The notes beneath the pieces are model-generated. The model was not told where the DNA came from. It did no database searches and saw nothing but the letters and a program-made list of their open reading frames with translations. From positions 1 through 64,000 of the forward strand of contig NZ_JAJAVB010000013.1 in the NCBI RefSeq assembly GCF_020615385.1: 64,000 bases of DNA, read 5' to 3'. This document shows positions 36,486-46,516 of this stretch, piece by piece; the first letter of the stretch is position 1; every line of letters begins with the position of its first letter. Made by a program: the position numbers and the translations under genes. The stretch comes from Jiella soli. GTDB taxonomy: Bacteria; Pseudomonadota; Alphaproteobacteria; Rhizobiales; Rhizobiaceae.

Positions 36486-37532
36486 TCAATGGCCGAATTC
36501 GGTAATCACGGTCGCGCCGACGGCCTGGAAGCGGTCCATCTCCATGAGGGCGGCCGGGGCCTGGTCGAGGCCGATCCGGGCGCCCACGAGGCGTTTCGGG
36601 TCGAGTTTTCCCGAGCGGACCATGTCCAGCATGGCGCCGTAGCGATGCGCCTGCATCCCGTGGCTTCCGTAGATCTCCAGCTCGTGGGCGATGACCTTGC
36701 CCATCGGAAGCTCCGGCCGGCTATGCTCGCCCAGCATCAGGCCGACCTGGACGTGCCGGCCGCGGCGGCGCAGGTTCAGAATCGAATTGGCGCAGGTCGC
36801 CGAATGGCCGAGCGCGTCGAGCGACACATGCGCGCCGCCGTCCGTGGCCTCCATCACCGCCCCGACGACGTCCGGCGCCGTGGTGGCGTTGATCGTGGCA
36901 ACGGCGCCCAACTCCCTCGCCAGCGCGAGCTTCTCGTTCGAGATGTCGATGGCGACGACGTTCGCGCCGACGGCAGTCGCGATCATGATCGCCGACAGGC
37001 CGACGCCGCCGCAGCCATGGACCGCGACCCACTCGCCGGCCGACGCGCGGCCCTGGTCGACGACGGCGCGGAAGGAGGTGGCGAAGCGGCAGCCGAGGCT
37101 CGCGGCCGTCGCGAAGTCCATCTCGTCGGGCAGGGCGACGAGGTTGAGGTCCGCGCCTTCGATCGCGACATATTCGGCGAAGGAGCCCCAATGGGTGAAG
37201 CCCGGCTGGAACTGGTTGCGGCAGACCTGCTGGTCGCCGGCATGGCATTCGGGACAGGACCCGCAGCCGCCGACGAAGGGCACCGTGACGCGGTCGCCGA
37301 CCTTCCAGCGGCGGACATGGCCGCCCACCGCGGCGATCACGCCGGCGAGTTCATGGCCGGGCACGTGCGGCAGGACGATGTCCGCGTCGTGGCCCATCCA
37401 GCCGTGCCAGTCGCTCCGGCAGACGCCGGTCGCCTCGACCTTGATCACGCATCCCCCGGGCGTCGGCGCGGGATCGTCGACCGAAACGAGCGTCGGCGGC
37501 GTCCGGAATTTCTCGATAAGCACGGCCCGCAT
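36486..37532 (-). CDS. Zinc-dependent alcohol dehydrogenase family protein
   Basis: The 348-residue MDR enzyme has catalytic-zinc Cys in [18 protein letters not shown] with the His-Glu pair, and four structural-zinc cysteines in [15 protein letters not shown]. The Rossmann motif is [13 protein letters not shown]. It oxidises an alcohol or polyol with NAD(P); the substrate is unknown. It follows the formaldehyde gene set on the same strand after a 211-bp gap and converges with the LysR gene. Confidence 0.92.
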   Translation of the reverse strand: MRAVLIEKFRTPPTLVSVDDPAPTPGGCVIKVEATGVCRSDWHGWMGHDADIVLPHVPGHELAGVIAAVGGHVRRWKVGDRVTVPFVGGCGSCPECHAGDQQVCRNQFQPGFTHWGSFAEYVAIEGADLNLVALPDEMDFATAASLGCRFATSFRAVVDQGRASAGEWVAVHGCGGVGLSAIMIATAVGANVVAIDISNEKLALARELGAVATINATTAPDVVGAVMEATDGGAHVSLDALGHSATCANSILNLRRRGRHVQVGLMLGEHSRPELPMGKVIAHELEIYGSHGMQAHRYGAMLDMVRSGKLDPKRLVGARIGLDQAPAALMEMDRFQAVGATVITEFGH

Positions 37533-37743
37533 CAGCTGGCTTCCTCTTTCGGTTCGGCGCGTGGCCGGATGCCGCGGACCGGCGGTCCCGACGAAACGGG
37601 ATTTCCGATCCGTACGAACAACATCGGATTTCGCCGGACCGGAGCGCCGTTTGCCGCAATCCTCGCGACACCTGCGGGCAATTCAAGGCAGCCCGGCCGG
37701 ACCGCAGGCCATATGGCCCGCGATCCCGCCGTCCTTTACCCGC

Positions 37744-38586
37744 TCAGCCCAGCCGCGCCTTATGCCACTTCAACTGCTCTTCCATGAAGCTGGAGATGAA
37801 ATAGTAGCTGTGGTCGTAGCCCTCGCGCATGTTGAGGGTCAGGGCGATCCCGGCGCCCTGGCAGGCCTTTTCCAGCAGCTCCGGCTTCAGCTGGCCCTCG
37901 AGGAAATTGTCGGCCGTGCCCTGGTCGACGAGCAGCGCGTCGACCCTCGCGCCATCCTCGATCAGCGCGACCGCATCGTGGCGGCGCCAGGCCGCCTTGT
38001 CGTCGCCGAGATAGCCGGGCAGGGCCTTCTCGCCCCACGGCACCTGGCTCGGCGCGACGATCGGCGAAAAGGCGGAGACCGCCTTGTAGCGGTCCGGGAA
38101 GGTCAGGCCGATGGTCAGCGCGCCATGGCCGCCCATGGAATGGCCCATGATCGACTGGCGGCTCATGTCGGCGGGAAATTCTGCCGCAACGAGCGCCGGC
38201 AGTTCCTCGGTGACATAGGACCACATGCGGTAGTTCCTGGCGAAGGGCTCCTGCGTCGCATCGACATAGAAGCCGGCTCCCAGGCCGAAGTCGTAGGCAC
38301 CCTCGGCATCGTCCGGCACGCCTTCGCCGCGCGGCGAGGTGTCGGGTGCCACGAAGATCAGGCCGAGCTCGGCGCAGAGGCGCCGGTATTCACCCTTTTC
38401 GGTGACGTTGGCATGGGTGCAGGTGAGGCCGGAGAGATACCAGACGACCGGCAGCTTCGCGCCCGGCTCGTGCGGCGGCACGAAGACCGAGAAGGTCATG
38501 TCGGTGCCGGTCTCCTTCGAGGGGTGCTTGTAGACGCCCTGGATGCCGCCATGGGACTTGTTAGTGGAAGCGGTTTCGAGAGACAT
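37744..38586 (-). CDS. fghA: S-formylglutathione hydrolase
   Basis: This 280-residue serine esterase hydrolyses S-formylglutathione to formate and glutathione. It has LSGLTCTHANVTEKGEYRR, the nucleophile in IMGHSMGGHGALTIGL, the Asp in LVDQGTADNFL and the His in EGYDHSYYFI. Together with the class III dehydrogenase two genes upstream it completes glutathione-dependent formaldehyde oxidation. The 75-bp gap to the GNAT gene allows an operon. Confidence 0.96.
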   Translation of the reverse strand: MSLETASTNKSHGGIQGVYKHPSKETGTDMTFSVFVPPHEPGAKLPVVWYLSGLTCTHANVTEKGEYRRLCAELGLIFVAPDTSPRGEGVPDDAEGAYDFGLGAGFYVDATQEPFARNYRMWSYVTEELPALVAAEFPADMSRQSIMGHSMGGHGALTIGLTFPDRYKAVSAFSPIVAPSQVPWGEKALPGYLGDDKAAWRRHDAVALIEDGARVDALLVDQGTADNFLEGQLKPELLEKACQGAGIALTLNMREGYDHSYYFISSFMEEQLKWHKARLG

Positions 38587-38661
38587 TTTCGGTCCTCCAT
38601 CAAATTGGTGCCGGCCGCGCCGCTCCGAGGAAAGGAGAAAGGGCGGGGCTTGCGGATGCGC

Positions 38662-39135
38662 CTATGCCGGAGTTTCTGGCGGACGGCGCATGTCGAGATG
38701 CGGAATGCCGTCTTCGAGATAGATGTCCGAGACCGGCAGGAAGCCGTGCCGGCCGTAGAAGCCGGCGAGATGAGCCTGCGCCGACAGGTCGATCGCGGCG
38801 CCCTGAAAGCGCTCGGCGCACAGCCGCAGCGCCTCCGCCATTAGCTCGTGGCCGAGCCCGCCGCCGCGATGCCTCGCGGCCGTGGCGATCCGTCCGATCC
38901 TGACCCGGAAGTCCGGGGCCGATGGGGCGAATACGCGCAGGCAGCCGGCGAGTTCGCCGCCAACGAGGCGGCGAAGATGGATCGCGCCCGGATCCTTGCC
39001 GTCGATCTCGGCGAAGGCGCAGGCCTGCTCGACGACGAAGACGTCCATGCGCAGGCGAAGGAGGTCGTGGACCTCCCGCCCGGAGAGGTCCTCGAAGGCG
39101 CTCCAGCGCCATGCGCCTTCGGCCTTGTCCGTCAT
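38662..39135 (-). CDS. GNAT family N-acetyltransferase, ElaA-like
   Basis: The 157-residue product starts with WRWSAFEDLSGREVHDLLRLRMDVFVVEQ, the ElaA-family opening, followed by FAEIDGKDPGAIHLRRL. RIGRIATAARHRGGGLGHELM holds the acetyl-CoA loop. It is only 4 bp downstream of the class III dehydrogenase gene and upstream of fghA, so it is embedded in the formaldehyde operon. Its substrate is unknown. Confidence 0.9.
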   Translation of the reverse strand: MTDKAEGAWRWSAFEDLSGREVHDLLRLRMDVFVVEQACAFAEIDGKDPGAIHLRRLVGGELAGCLRVFAPSAPDFRVRIGRIATAARHRGGGLGHELMAEALRLCAERFQGAAIDLSAQAHLAGFYGRHGFLPVSDIYLEDGIPHLDMRRPPETPA

Positions 39136-39139
39136 GCCG

Positions 39140-40249
<1,110 letters not shown>

Positions 40250-40367
40250 GATGCGATTCTCCTCGGGTGCCCCGCAGGCTTGCTAGCCAATTCCGGCTGC
40301 TCTGCAAATCCCGCATCGGCTCGCGGCGAAGATGCGTCGCCTCGCTCCGCGCTCCGGCGCCCCACCC

Positions 40368-41351
<984 letters not shown>

Positions 41352-41465
41352 CGCTCTTTCGCCTTTCCATCTGGAATGTCAGTGAGCTAACGCGGCCCGA
41401 GCCTTCGGCGAGAGGCGATTGCTTGGCCGGAACGCGACAGGCCTCCATCGGTGGCGCCGGCTCCG

Positions 41466-42221
41466 TCACACGTGCTGGCCGCCATTGATGTGCAGTTCCG
41501 ACCCGTTCACATAGGACGCCTGGTTGGAGCAGAGGAAGAAGATCACGTCGGCGACTTCCGCCGTCTGTCCGAGCCGGCGCAGCGGGATGTCCTCGATCAT
41601 GTCCTCGGTACCGGGCGACAGGATCGCCGTCTCGATTTCGCCGGGCGCGATGGCATTCACCCTGATGCCCGCCGGGCCGAAATCATGGGCCATCTCGCGG
41701 GTCAGCGAGTTGAGGGCCGCCTTGGATGTCGCATAGGCGGTTCCGGCGAAGGGATGCACGCGCCCGCCGGCGATCGAGGTGACGTTGACGATCGAGCCCT
41801 TCGCCTTCGACAGCTCCTTGAACAGGCCGCGGGCGAGGATGATCGGCGCGAAGAAGTTCACCTGGAAGACGTCACGCCACACGTGCATGGGCGTGCGGAT
41901 CGAATCGAGCCGCGCTCCGGCCTCGCCCTTCGGCGAGATGCCGGCATTGTTGACGAGCGCGTGAAGCTCGGACCCGTTCGCCTCCAGCCGGCGGCGGATC
42001 TCGGAGACGGCGTAGCCGACGTCTTCCTGATCGGAGAGGTCGACGCGGATGTGGTCCTCCGGACCTGCCGGCCATGGGCAATTGTCCGAGAAATCCTGCC
42101 GCGAACAGGTGATGACGCGCCAGCCCTCGCGGGAAAACCGCTTGACCGTCGCATGGCCGATCCCCCGCGAGGCGCCGGTCAGCACCAGGGTCTTGCGTTC
42201 GTCGCGAATCGTGTCCGACAT
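41466..42221 (-). CDS. SDR family oxidoreductase
   Basis: The 251-residue product has TGASRGIG near residue 15, NNAGISPKGEAG, catalytic Ser in NVTSIAGG and Tyr/Lys in AYATSKAAL, then NAIAPGEIETAIL. The C-terminal SNQASYVNGSELHINGG is typical of classical SDRs. The substrate is unknown. The start MSDTIRDERK is taken as the residue closest to the fold. Confidence 0.92.
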   Translation of the reverse strand: MSDTIRDERKTLVLTGASRGIGHATVKRFSREGWRVITCSRQDFSDNCPWPAGPEDHIRVDLSDQEDVGYAVSEIRRRLEANGSELHALVNNAGISPKGEAGARLDSIRTPMHVWRDVFQVNFFAPIILARGLFKELSKAKGSIVNVTSIAGGRVHPFAGTAYATSKAALNSLTREMAHDFGPAGIRVNAIAPGEIETAILSPGTEDMIEDIPLRRLGQTAEVADVIFFLCSNQASYVNGSELHINGGQHV

Positions 42222-42375
42222 CGTCTTCGTCTTTCTTCCATCACACGGCATTGAGAGAACTGGCCGGAACGATCACGTTGCGGTCACCGGCGTTCCGTGC
42301 GGAGCCGCATCCTGTTGCTTTTAGCACGATCGCTGCCCCAACACTTACCTCCTTGTCAGATGGGGACGAAGAAAA

Positions 42376-43626
42376 GTGGGTTCCAAAACTCTACAATTTG
42401 CGCAAGCGGCGTTTCGTGCCGCGGCCCTGAGCTTGATGATCTGCGCTGCGGCACCTCTCGCAAGCGCTTCGGCTGCCGAGCCCGATCCCGGCGACTGGCC
42501 CGCCGTCCTCGCCGCGGCCAGGGGCGAGACGGTCTATTTCGACGCATGGGGCGGGTCGCAGAATATCAACGACTACATCCAGTGGGTTGCGGGTGAAGTG
42601 AAAGACCGGTTCGACGTCACGCTGGAGCACGTCAAGCTGGAGGACACCGCCACCGCCGTCGCCAAGGTGGTGGCAGAGAAGGCTGCCGGCAAGGACAGCG
42701 CAGGCTCGGTCGACCTGATCTGGATCAATGGCGAAAACTTCGTCTCCATGCAGAGCGAGGGCCTGCTCGCGCCGGGCTTTGCGACCGATCTGCCGAACTG
42801 GCGCTATGTCGACACGTCGAACCCGGGCGTCACCACCGACTTCACCGCGCCCACCAAGGGCCAGGAGAGCCCGTGGGGCAGCGCGAAGCTGGTTTTCTTC
42901 GCCGACACCGCCCGGTCCGGTGCGGTTTCGGACATGCCGAAATCGGCGGCAGAACTCCTAGAATGGGCGAAAGCGCATCCCGGCCGCTTCTCCTATCCGG
43001 CTCCGCCGGACTTCATGGGCTCGAGCTTCCTGAAGCAGGTGCTGATCGAGACCACCGCCGACCCGTCCGTCCTCCAGAAGCCGGCGACGGACGAGAATTT
43101 CGACGCGGTCACCGAGCCGCTCTGGGCCTGGCTCGACGCGGTCCGCCCGGTCCTCTGGCGGCAGGGGCGGGACTATCCACAGAACTATCCGGCGATGAAG
43201 CAGCTTCTCGCCGATGGCGAATTGGAGATCATCTTCGCCTTCAATCCGGCCGAGGCCTCCTCGGCGGTCGCGGCGGGGGAACTGCCGGACACGGTTCGCT
43301 CCTTCGTCTTTCCCGGCGGCACGCTCGGCAACACGCATTTCGTCGCGATTCCCTACAATTCCTCGGCCAAGGCCGGCGCGATGGTCGTCGCCAACTTCCT
43401 CCTTTCGCCGGAAGCGCAGCTGCGAAAGGAGGATCCGCGCCATTGGGGCGACCCTACGGTGCTGGCCATGGACAAGCTGCCGGAAGCCGACCGCGACGCC
43501 TTCGCCGAACTCGATCGCGGCGCAGCGACCCTGCCGCCGTCCGAGCTCGGCCCCGTCCTGCCGGAGCCCGACGCCTCCTGGATGACCCGCATCGAGACAG
43601 AGTGGAAGACGCGCTACGGGAGCTGA
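42376..43626 (+). CDS. ABC transporter substrate-binding protein, YnjB-like
   Basis: The 416-residue periplasmic protein has a signal peptide (AALSLMICAAAPLASASA). The mature part is typical of YnjB: VYFDAWGGSQNINDYIQWVA, DLIWINGENFVSMQ, and the late FVAIPYNSSAKAGAMVVANFLLSPEAQLRKEDP. The ligand of YnjBCD is not known. The start is a GTG 16 codons before the hydrophobic core. It is the first gene of a transporter unit that is interrupted before the permease by a DNA-binding gene. Confidence 0.93.
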   Translation: MGSKTLQFAQAAFRAAALSLMICAAAPLASASAAEPDPGDWPAVLAAARGETVYFDAWGGSQNINDYIQWVAGEVKDRFDVTLEHVKLEDTATAVAKVVAEKAAGKDSAGSVDLIWINGENFVSMQSEGLLAPGFATDLPNWRYVDTSNPGVTTDFTAPTKGQESPWGSAKLVFFADTARSGAVSDMPKSAAELLEWAKAHPGRFSYPAPPDFMGSSFLKQVLIETTADPSVLQKPATDENFDAVTEPLWAWLDAVRPVLWRQGRDYPQNYPAMKQLLADGELEIIFAFNPAEASSAVAAGELPDTVRSFVFPGGTLGNTHFVAIPYNSSAKAGAMVVANFLLSPEAQLRKEDPRHWGDPTVLAMDKLPEADRDAFAELDRGAATLPPSELGPVLPEPDASWMTRIETEWKTRYGS

Positions 43627-43719
43627 GCCGAGATGGCGCAGCGGCGGTGTTGGAGACGTTGACAACGCTGCGGGATCGGCGGTCCGCTCCTTGTGCGGAT
43701 TGCCAGGCGAGGAGCGGGC

Positions 43720-44070
43720 ATGGCTGATGAGAAGACCCTTGTGACGATCTCGGTCTCGACCGAAGACGATGTCACGCGACGCATGAAAGCCGCCTTCGCC
43801 GGGGTGCCGCAGGGCAACCACATCAGGTTTGCGACGCCGGAGCTCCTCTGGCGGACGCTGACGGCCAAGTGCTGGGAGATCCTCAAGGCGATGACGGGGC
43901 AGGGACCCCTATCGATCCGCGAGGTCGCGCGGCGGGTGGGGCGGGACGTCAAGGCCGTGCATGGCGACGTCACAGCACTTGTGACGGCCGGCGTGATCGA
44001 TCGCAGCGAGGCCGGCGTCGAATTCCCCTATGACGCCATCCACGTCGACTTCACCGTCGAGGCGGCGTAA
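43720..44070 (+). CDS. HVO_A0114-family HTH protein (TumA-like antitoxin) without partner toxin
   Basis: The 116-residue product has a winged helix: RFATPELLWRTLTAKCWEILKAM, then GPLSIREVARRVGRDVKAVHGDVTALVTAGVIDRSEAG, and an FPYDAIHVDF C-terminus. This is the HVO_A0114/TumA family, usually encoded right after a TumE-type (DUF6516) toxin. GGAG before the ATG supports the start. Upstream there are only 93 bp to ynjB, and none of the three frames there reads like TumE. The gene lies inside a transporter operon, 20 bp before the permease, and may now act as a local regulator. Confidence 0.85.
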   Translation: MADEKTLVTISVSTEDDVTRRMKAAFAGVPQGNHIRFATPELLWRTLTAKCWEILKAMTGQGPLSIREVARRVGRDVKAVHGDVTALVTAGVIDRSEAGVEFPYDAIHVDFTVEAA

Positions 44071-44090
44071 TCGCCAGCCTTGCCGATCCG

Positions 44091-45836
44091 GTGGCGCTTC
44101 AGCGCGAGGGCCGTGATGCTCACGACCGCCAGCGGCGGCGAGGTAGCCTCGACTCGGCTGCAATCCCGCTCCTCCTTGCCCTGCCGGTCGCGGCCGGGCT
44201 CATGGGCGCGGCGCTTCCGGCGTTCGGCTACATGCCGGCCCTCGGCGGCGATCGCATTTCGCTCGAACACTGGCGGGCGCTCCTCGCGGAACCGGGGCTG
44301 CCGGCGTCCGTGGCACTCTCCTTCGCAAGCGGTCTTATCACGACGCTCGCCGCGCTCTGCGGCGTCGCGCTGTTCCTTGCCGTGTCCTTCGGAACGCGGA
44401 GCTTTCGCCTCGCGCGCCGCATCCTTGCGCCGCTCCTGGCCGTCCCGCATGCGGCGAGCGCCTTCGGCCTCGCCTTCCTGATCGCGCCGACCGGCCTTCT
44501 CTTCCGCCTCGCCGCACCCCTGTTCGGCTTCGACCGGCCGCCGGACCTCCTGATCGTCGGCGATCCGCTCGGCCTTGCGATGATGACCGGGCTGATCGTC
44601 AAGGAGATGCCGTTCCTCCTCCTCGTCGCTCTGGCCGCCCTGCCGCAGACGGTCCCGGAGCGGCGGCTGCGGCTGGCGCGTTCGCTCGGCTACGGCCGCA
44701 TGGCCGGTTTCCTCTTCGCCGTCTGGCCGGACGTCTACCGCCAGATCCGCCTGCCGGTGATCGCCGTCGCGGCATTTTCCTCCTCGGTCGTCGACGTCGC
44801 GCTGATCCTCGGGCCCTCGACACCGGCGCCGCTCGCCGTGCGGCTCGTCGCCTGGATGAACGATCCCGACCTGTCGCTGCGCTTCGAGGCCTCGGCCGGG
44901 GCGCTCCTGCAATGTCTGACCACGCTTGCGGTGATCCTCGTCTGGCTCGGGCTTGAGCGATGTGCCGAAGTCGCGCGCCGCCGTGCGGCCTCCGGCGGCC
45001 GGCGCTTTCGGGACGACCGCGCGGTTCGGCCTGTGGCCGTCCTGCCGGTGGCGCTGGCGGGCTTTGCCGTCCTTGGCGGCCTTGGCATGCTTGCGCTGTG
45101 GTCGGTGGCCGGGTTCTGGGGCTTTCCCGATGTCGTACCGCCGAGCCTCGGCCTCTCGACCTGGAGCCGCGTGCTGCCGAATGCCACTGGACCGCTGTGG
45201 ACGACATTTACTGTCGCGCTCGCGGCGGCCCTCGCCGCGCTCCTCCTCGTCGTCACGATGCTGGAAGGCCAAAGAGGCGGGGTGGGACCGCGGGCAGGGA
45301 GGCGGGTGCGCGTCTCACCTTCGGCCGCCGGCCTTCTCTACCTGCCGCTGATCGTGCCGCAGGTTGCCTTCGTGTTCGGCCTCCAGGTGCTGATCCTCGC
45401 CGCCGGGCTGACGCCCTCCCTATCGCTCCTGGTGGCGACGCATCTCGTCTTCGTCGCGCCCTATGTGGCGCTGGCGCTCGCAGATCCCTGGTTCGCCCTC
45501 GATCCGCGCTACGAGCAGGTGGCGGTCAGCCTCGGCCGCTCGCGCCTTTCGGCGTTCTGGCGGGTGCGGCTTCCCCTGTTGATCGCCCCCGTCCTCACCG
45601 CCGCCGCGATCGGCTTTGCCGTCTCCGTCGGCCAGTACCTGCCGACGGTCCTTATCGGCGCCGGCCGCCTGCCGACGATCACCACCGAGGCGGTGGCGCT
45701 CGCCTCGGGCGGCAATCGCCGGGTGATCGGCGCCTATGCGCTTCTCCAGACATTGCTGCCCTTCGTCGCTTTCGCTCTGGCGGGCCTCGTGCCGCGCTTG
45801 CTCTGGCGAAACCGACGCGGCATCAGGGCCGAATGA
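44091..45836 (+). CDS. ABC transporter permease, YnjC-like
   Basis: The 581-residue double permease has two inner-membrane halves with about six segments each. The first includes VALSFASGLITTLAALCGVALF and the loop EMPFLLLVALAALPQ. The second includes LYLPLIVPQVAFVFGLQVLIL and the EAA-like loop AVSLGRSRLSAFWRVRLPLLIAPVLTA. It pairs with the adjacent ATPase. The GTG at 44091 is used as start; the N-terminal 20 residues are not conserved-looking, so the true start may be slightly later. The stop overlaps the ATPase start. Confidence 0.92.
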   Translation: MALQREGRDAHDRQRRRGSLDSAAIPLLLALPVAAGLMGAALPAFGYMPALGGDRISLEHWRALLAEPGLPASVALSFASGLITTLAALCGVALFLAVSFGTRSFRLARRILAPLLAVPHAASAFGLAFLIAPTGLLFRLAAPLFGFDRPPDLLIVGDPLGLAMMTGLIVKEMPFLLLVALAALPQTVPERRLRLARSLGYGRMAGFLFAVWPDVYRQIRLPVIAVAAFSSSVVDVALILGPSTPAPLAVRLVAWMNDPDLSLRFEASAGALLQCLTTLAVILVWLGLERCAEVARRRAASGGRRFRDDRAVRPVAVLPVALAGFAVLGGLGMLALWSVAGFWGFPDVVPPSLGLSTWSRVLPNATGPLWTTFTVALAAALAALLLVVTMLEGQRGGVGPRAGRRVRVSPSAAGLLYLPLIVPQVAFVFGLQVLILAAGLTPSLSLLVATHLVFVAPYVALALADPWFALDPRYEQVAVSLGRSRLSAFWRVRLPLLIAPVLTAAAIGFAVSVGQYLPTVLIGAGRLPTITTEAVALASGGNRRVIGAYALLQTLLPFVAFALAGLVPRLLWRNRRGIRAE

Positions 45837-46516
45837 ACGCCAAGACGGGACTGGAACTGGAGGAGGTGGAGATCCGGCTGAATGGCCGGATCCTGCTGGT
45901 GCTCGACCGGCGGGTGGCCCCTGGCGAGACGCTGAGCGTCATGGGACCCTCCGGCTCCGGCAAGTCCACGCTCTTCGCCTTCATCGCCGGTTTTCTCGAT
46001 CCGGCCTTTGCCGCGAGGGGGAGGGTCCGGCTGAACGGGCGCGACATCACCGGCCTTGCTCCCGAGCGACGGAATATCGGCCTCCTGTTCCAGGACGCGC
46101 TGCTCTTTCCGCACATGTCGGTCGGCGGCAATCTGCTCTTTGCCCTGGGGCGGCATGTGCGCGGCCGCCGGAATCGGCGCGAGGCCTGCGAGGCGATGCT
46201 CGCCGAGGTCGGCCTGTCCGGCCATTTCGACCGCGATCCGGCGACGCTGTCCGGCGGCCAGGCGGCCCGCGTGGCGCTCGCCCGCACGCTTCTCGCCGAG
46301 CCGCAGGCCCTGCTTCTCGACGAGCCGTTCTCCGGCCTCGACGCGGCGCTGCGCTCGGTCATCCGCGATCTCGTCTTCGCGCGAATTGCCGAGCGGGCGA
46401 TCCCGGCCGTGCTCGTCACCCATGATCCGGCCGATGCGGAGGCGGCGCGGGGGCCGGTCGTGACGATCGAAGGGACAGAGGCGGCCGACGGTGATGCCAG
46501 AGGAGAGGGGGCATGA
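45833..46516 (+). CDS. ABC transporter ATP-binding protein, YnjD-like
   Basis: This 227-residue ATPase has Walker A GPSGSGKST, Q-loop LLFQDALLFPHM, signature LSGGQAARVALAR, Walker B ALLLDEPFSGLD and the switch His in VLVTHDPADAE. It energises the YnjB/YnjC transporter. It overlaps the permease stop upstream and the hrpB start downstream (ATGA), so four genes are closely linked. Confidence 0.94.
   Translation: MNAKTGLELEEVEIRLNGRILLVLDRRVAPGETLSVMGPSGSGKSTLFAFIAGFLDPAFAARGRVRLNGRDITGLAPERRNIGLLFQDALLFPHMSVGGNLLFALGRHVRGRRNRREACEAMLAEVGLSGHFDRDPATLSGGQAARVALARTLLAEPQALLLDEPFSGLDAALRSVIRDLVFARIAERAIPAVLVTHDPADAEAARGPVVTIEGTEAADGDARGEGA

Noticed and set aside
43627-43719. Remnant of a TumE toxin upstream of the TumA-like gene
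   Set aside because: All three plus-strand frames were read and none resembles the toxin.
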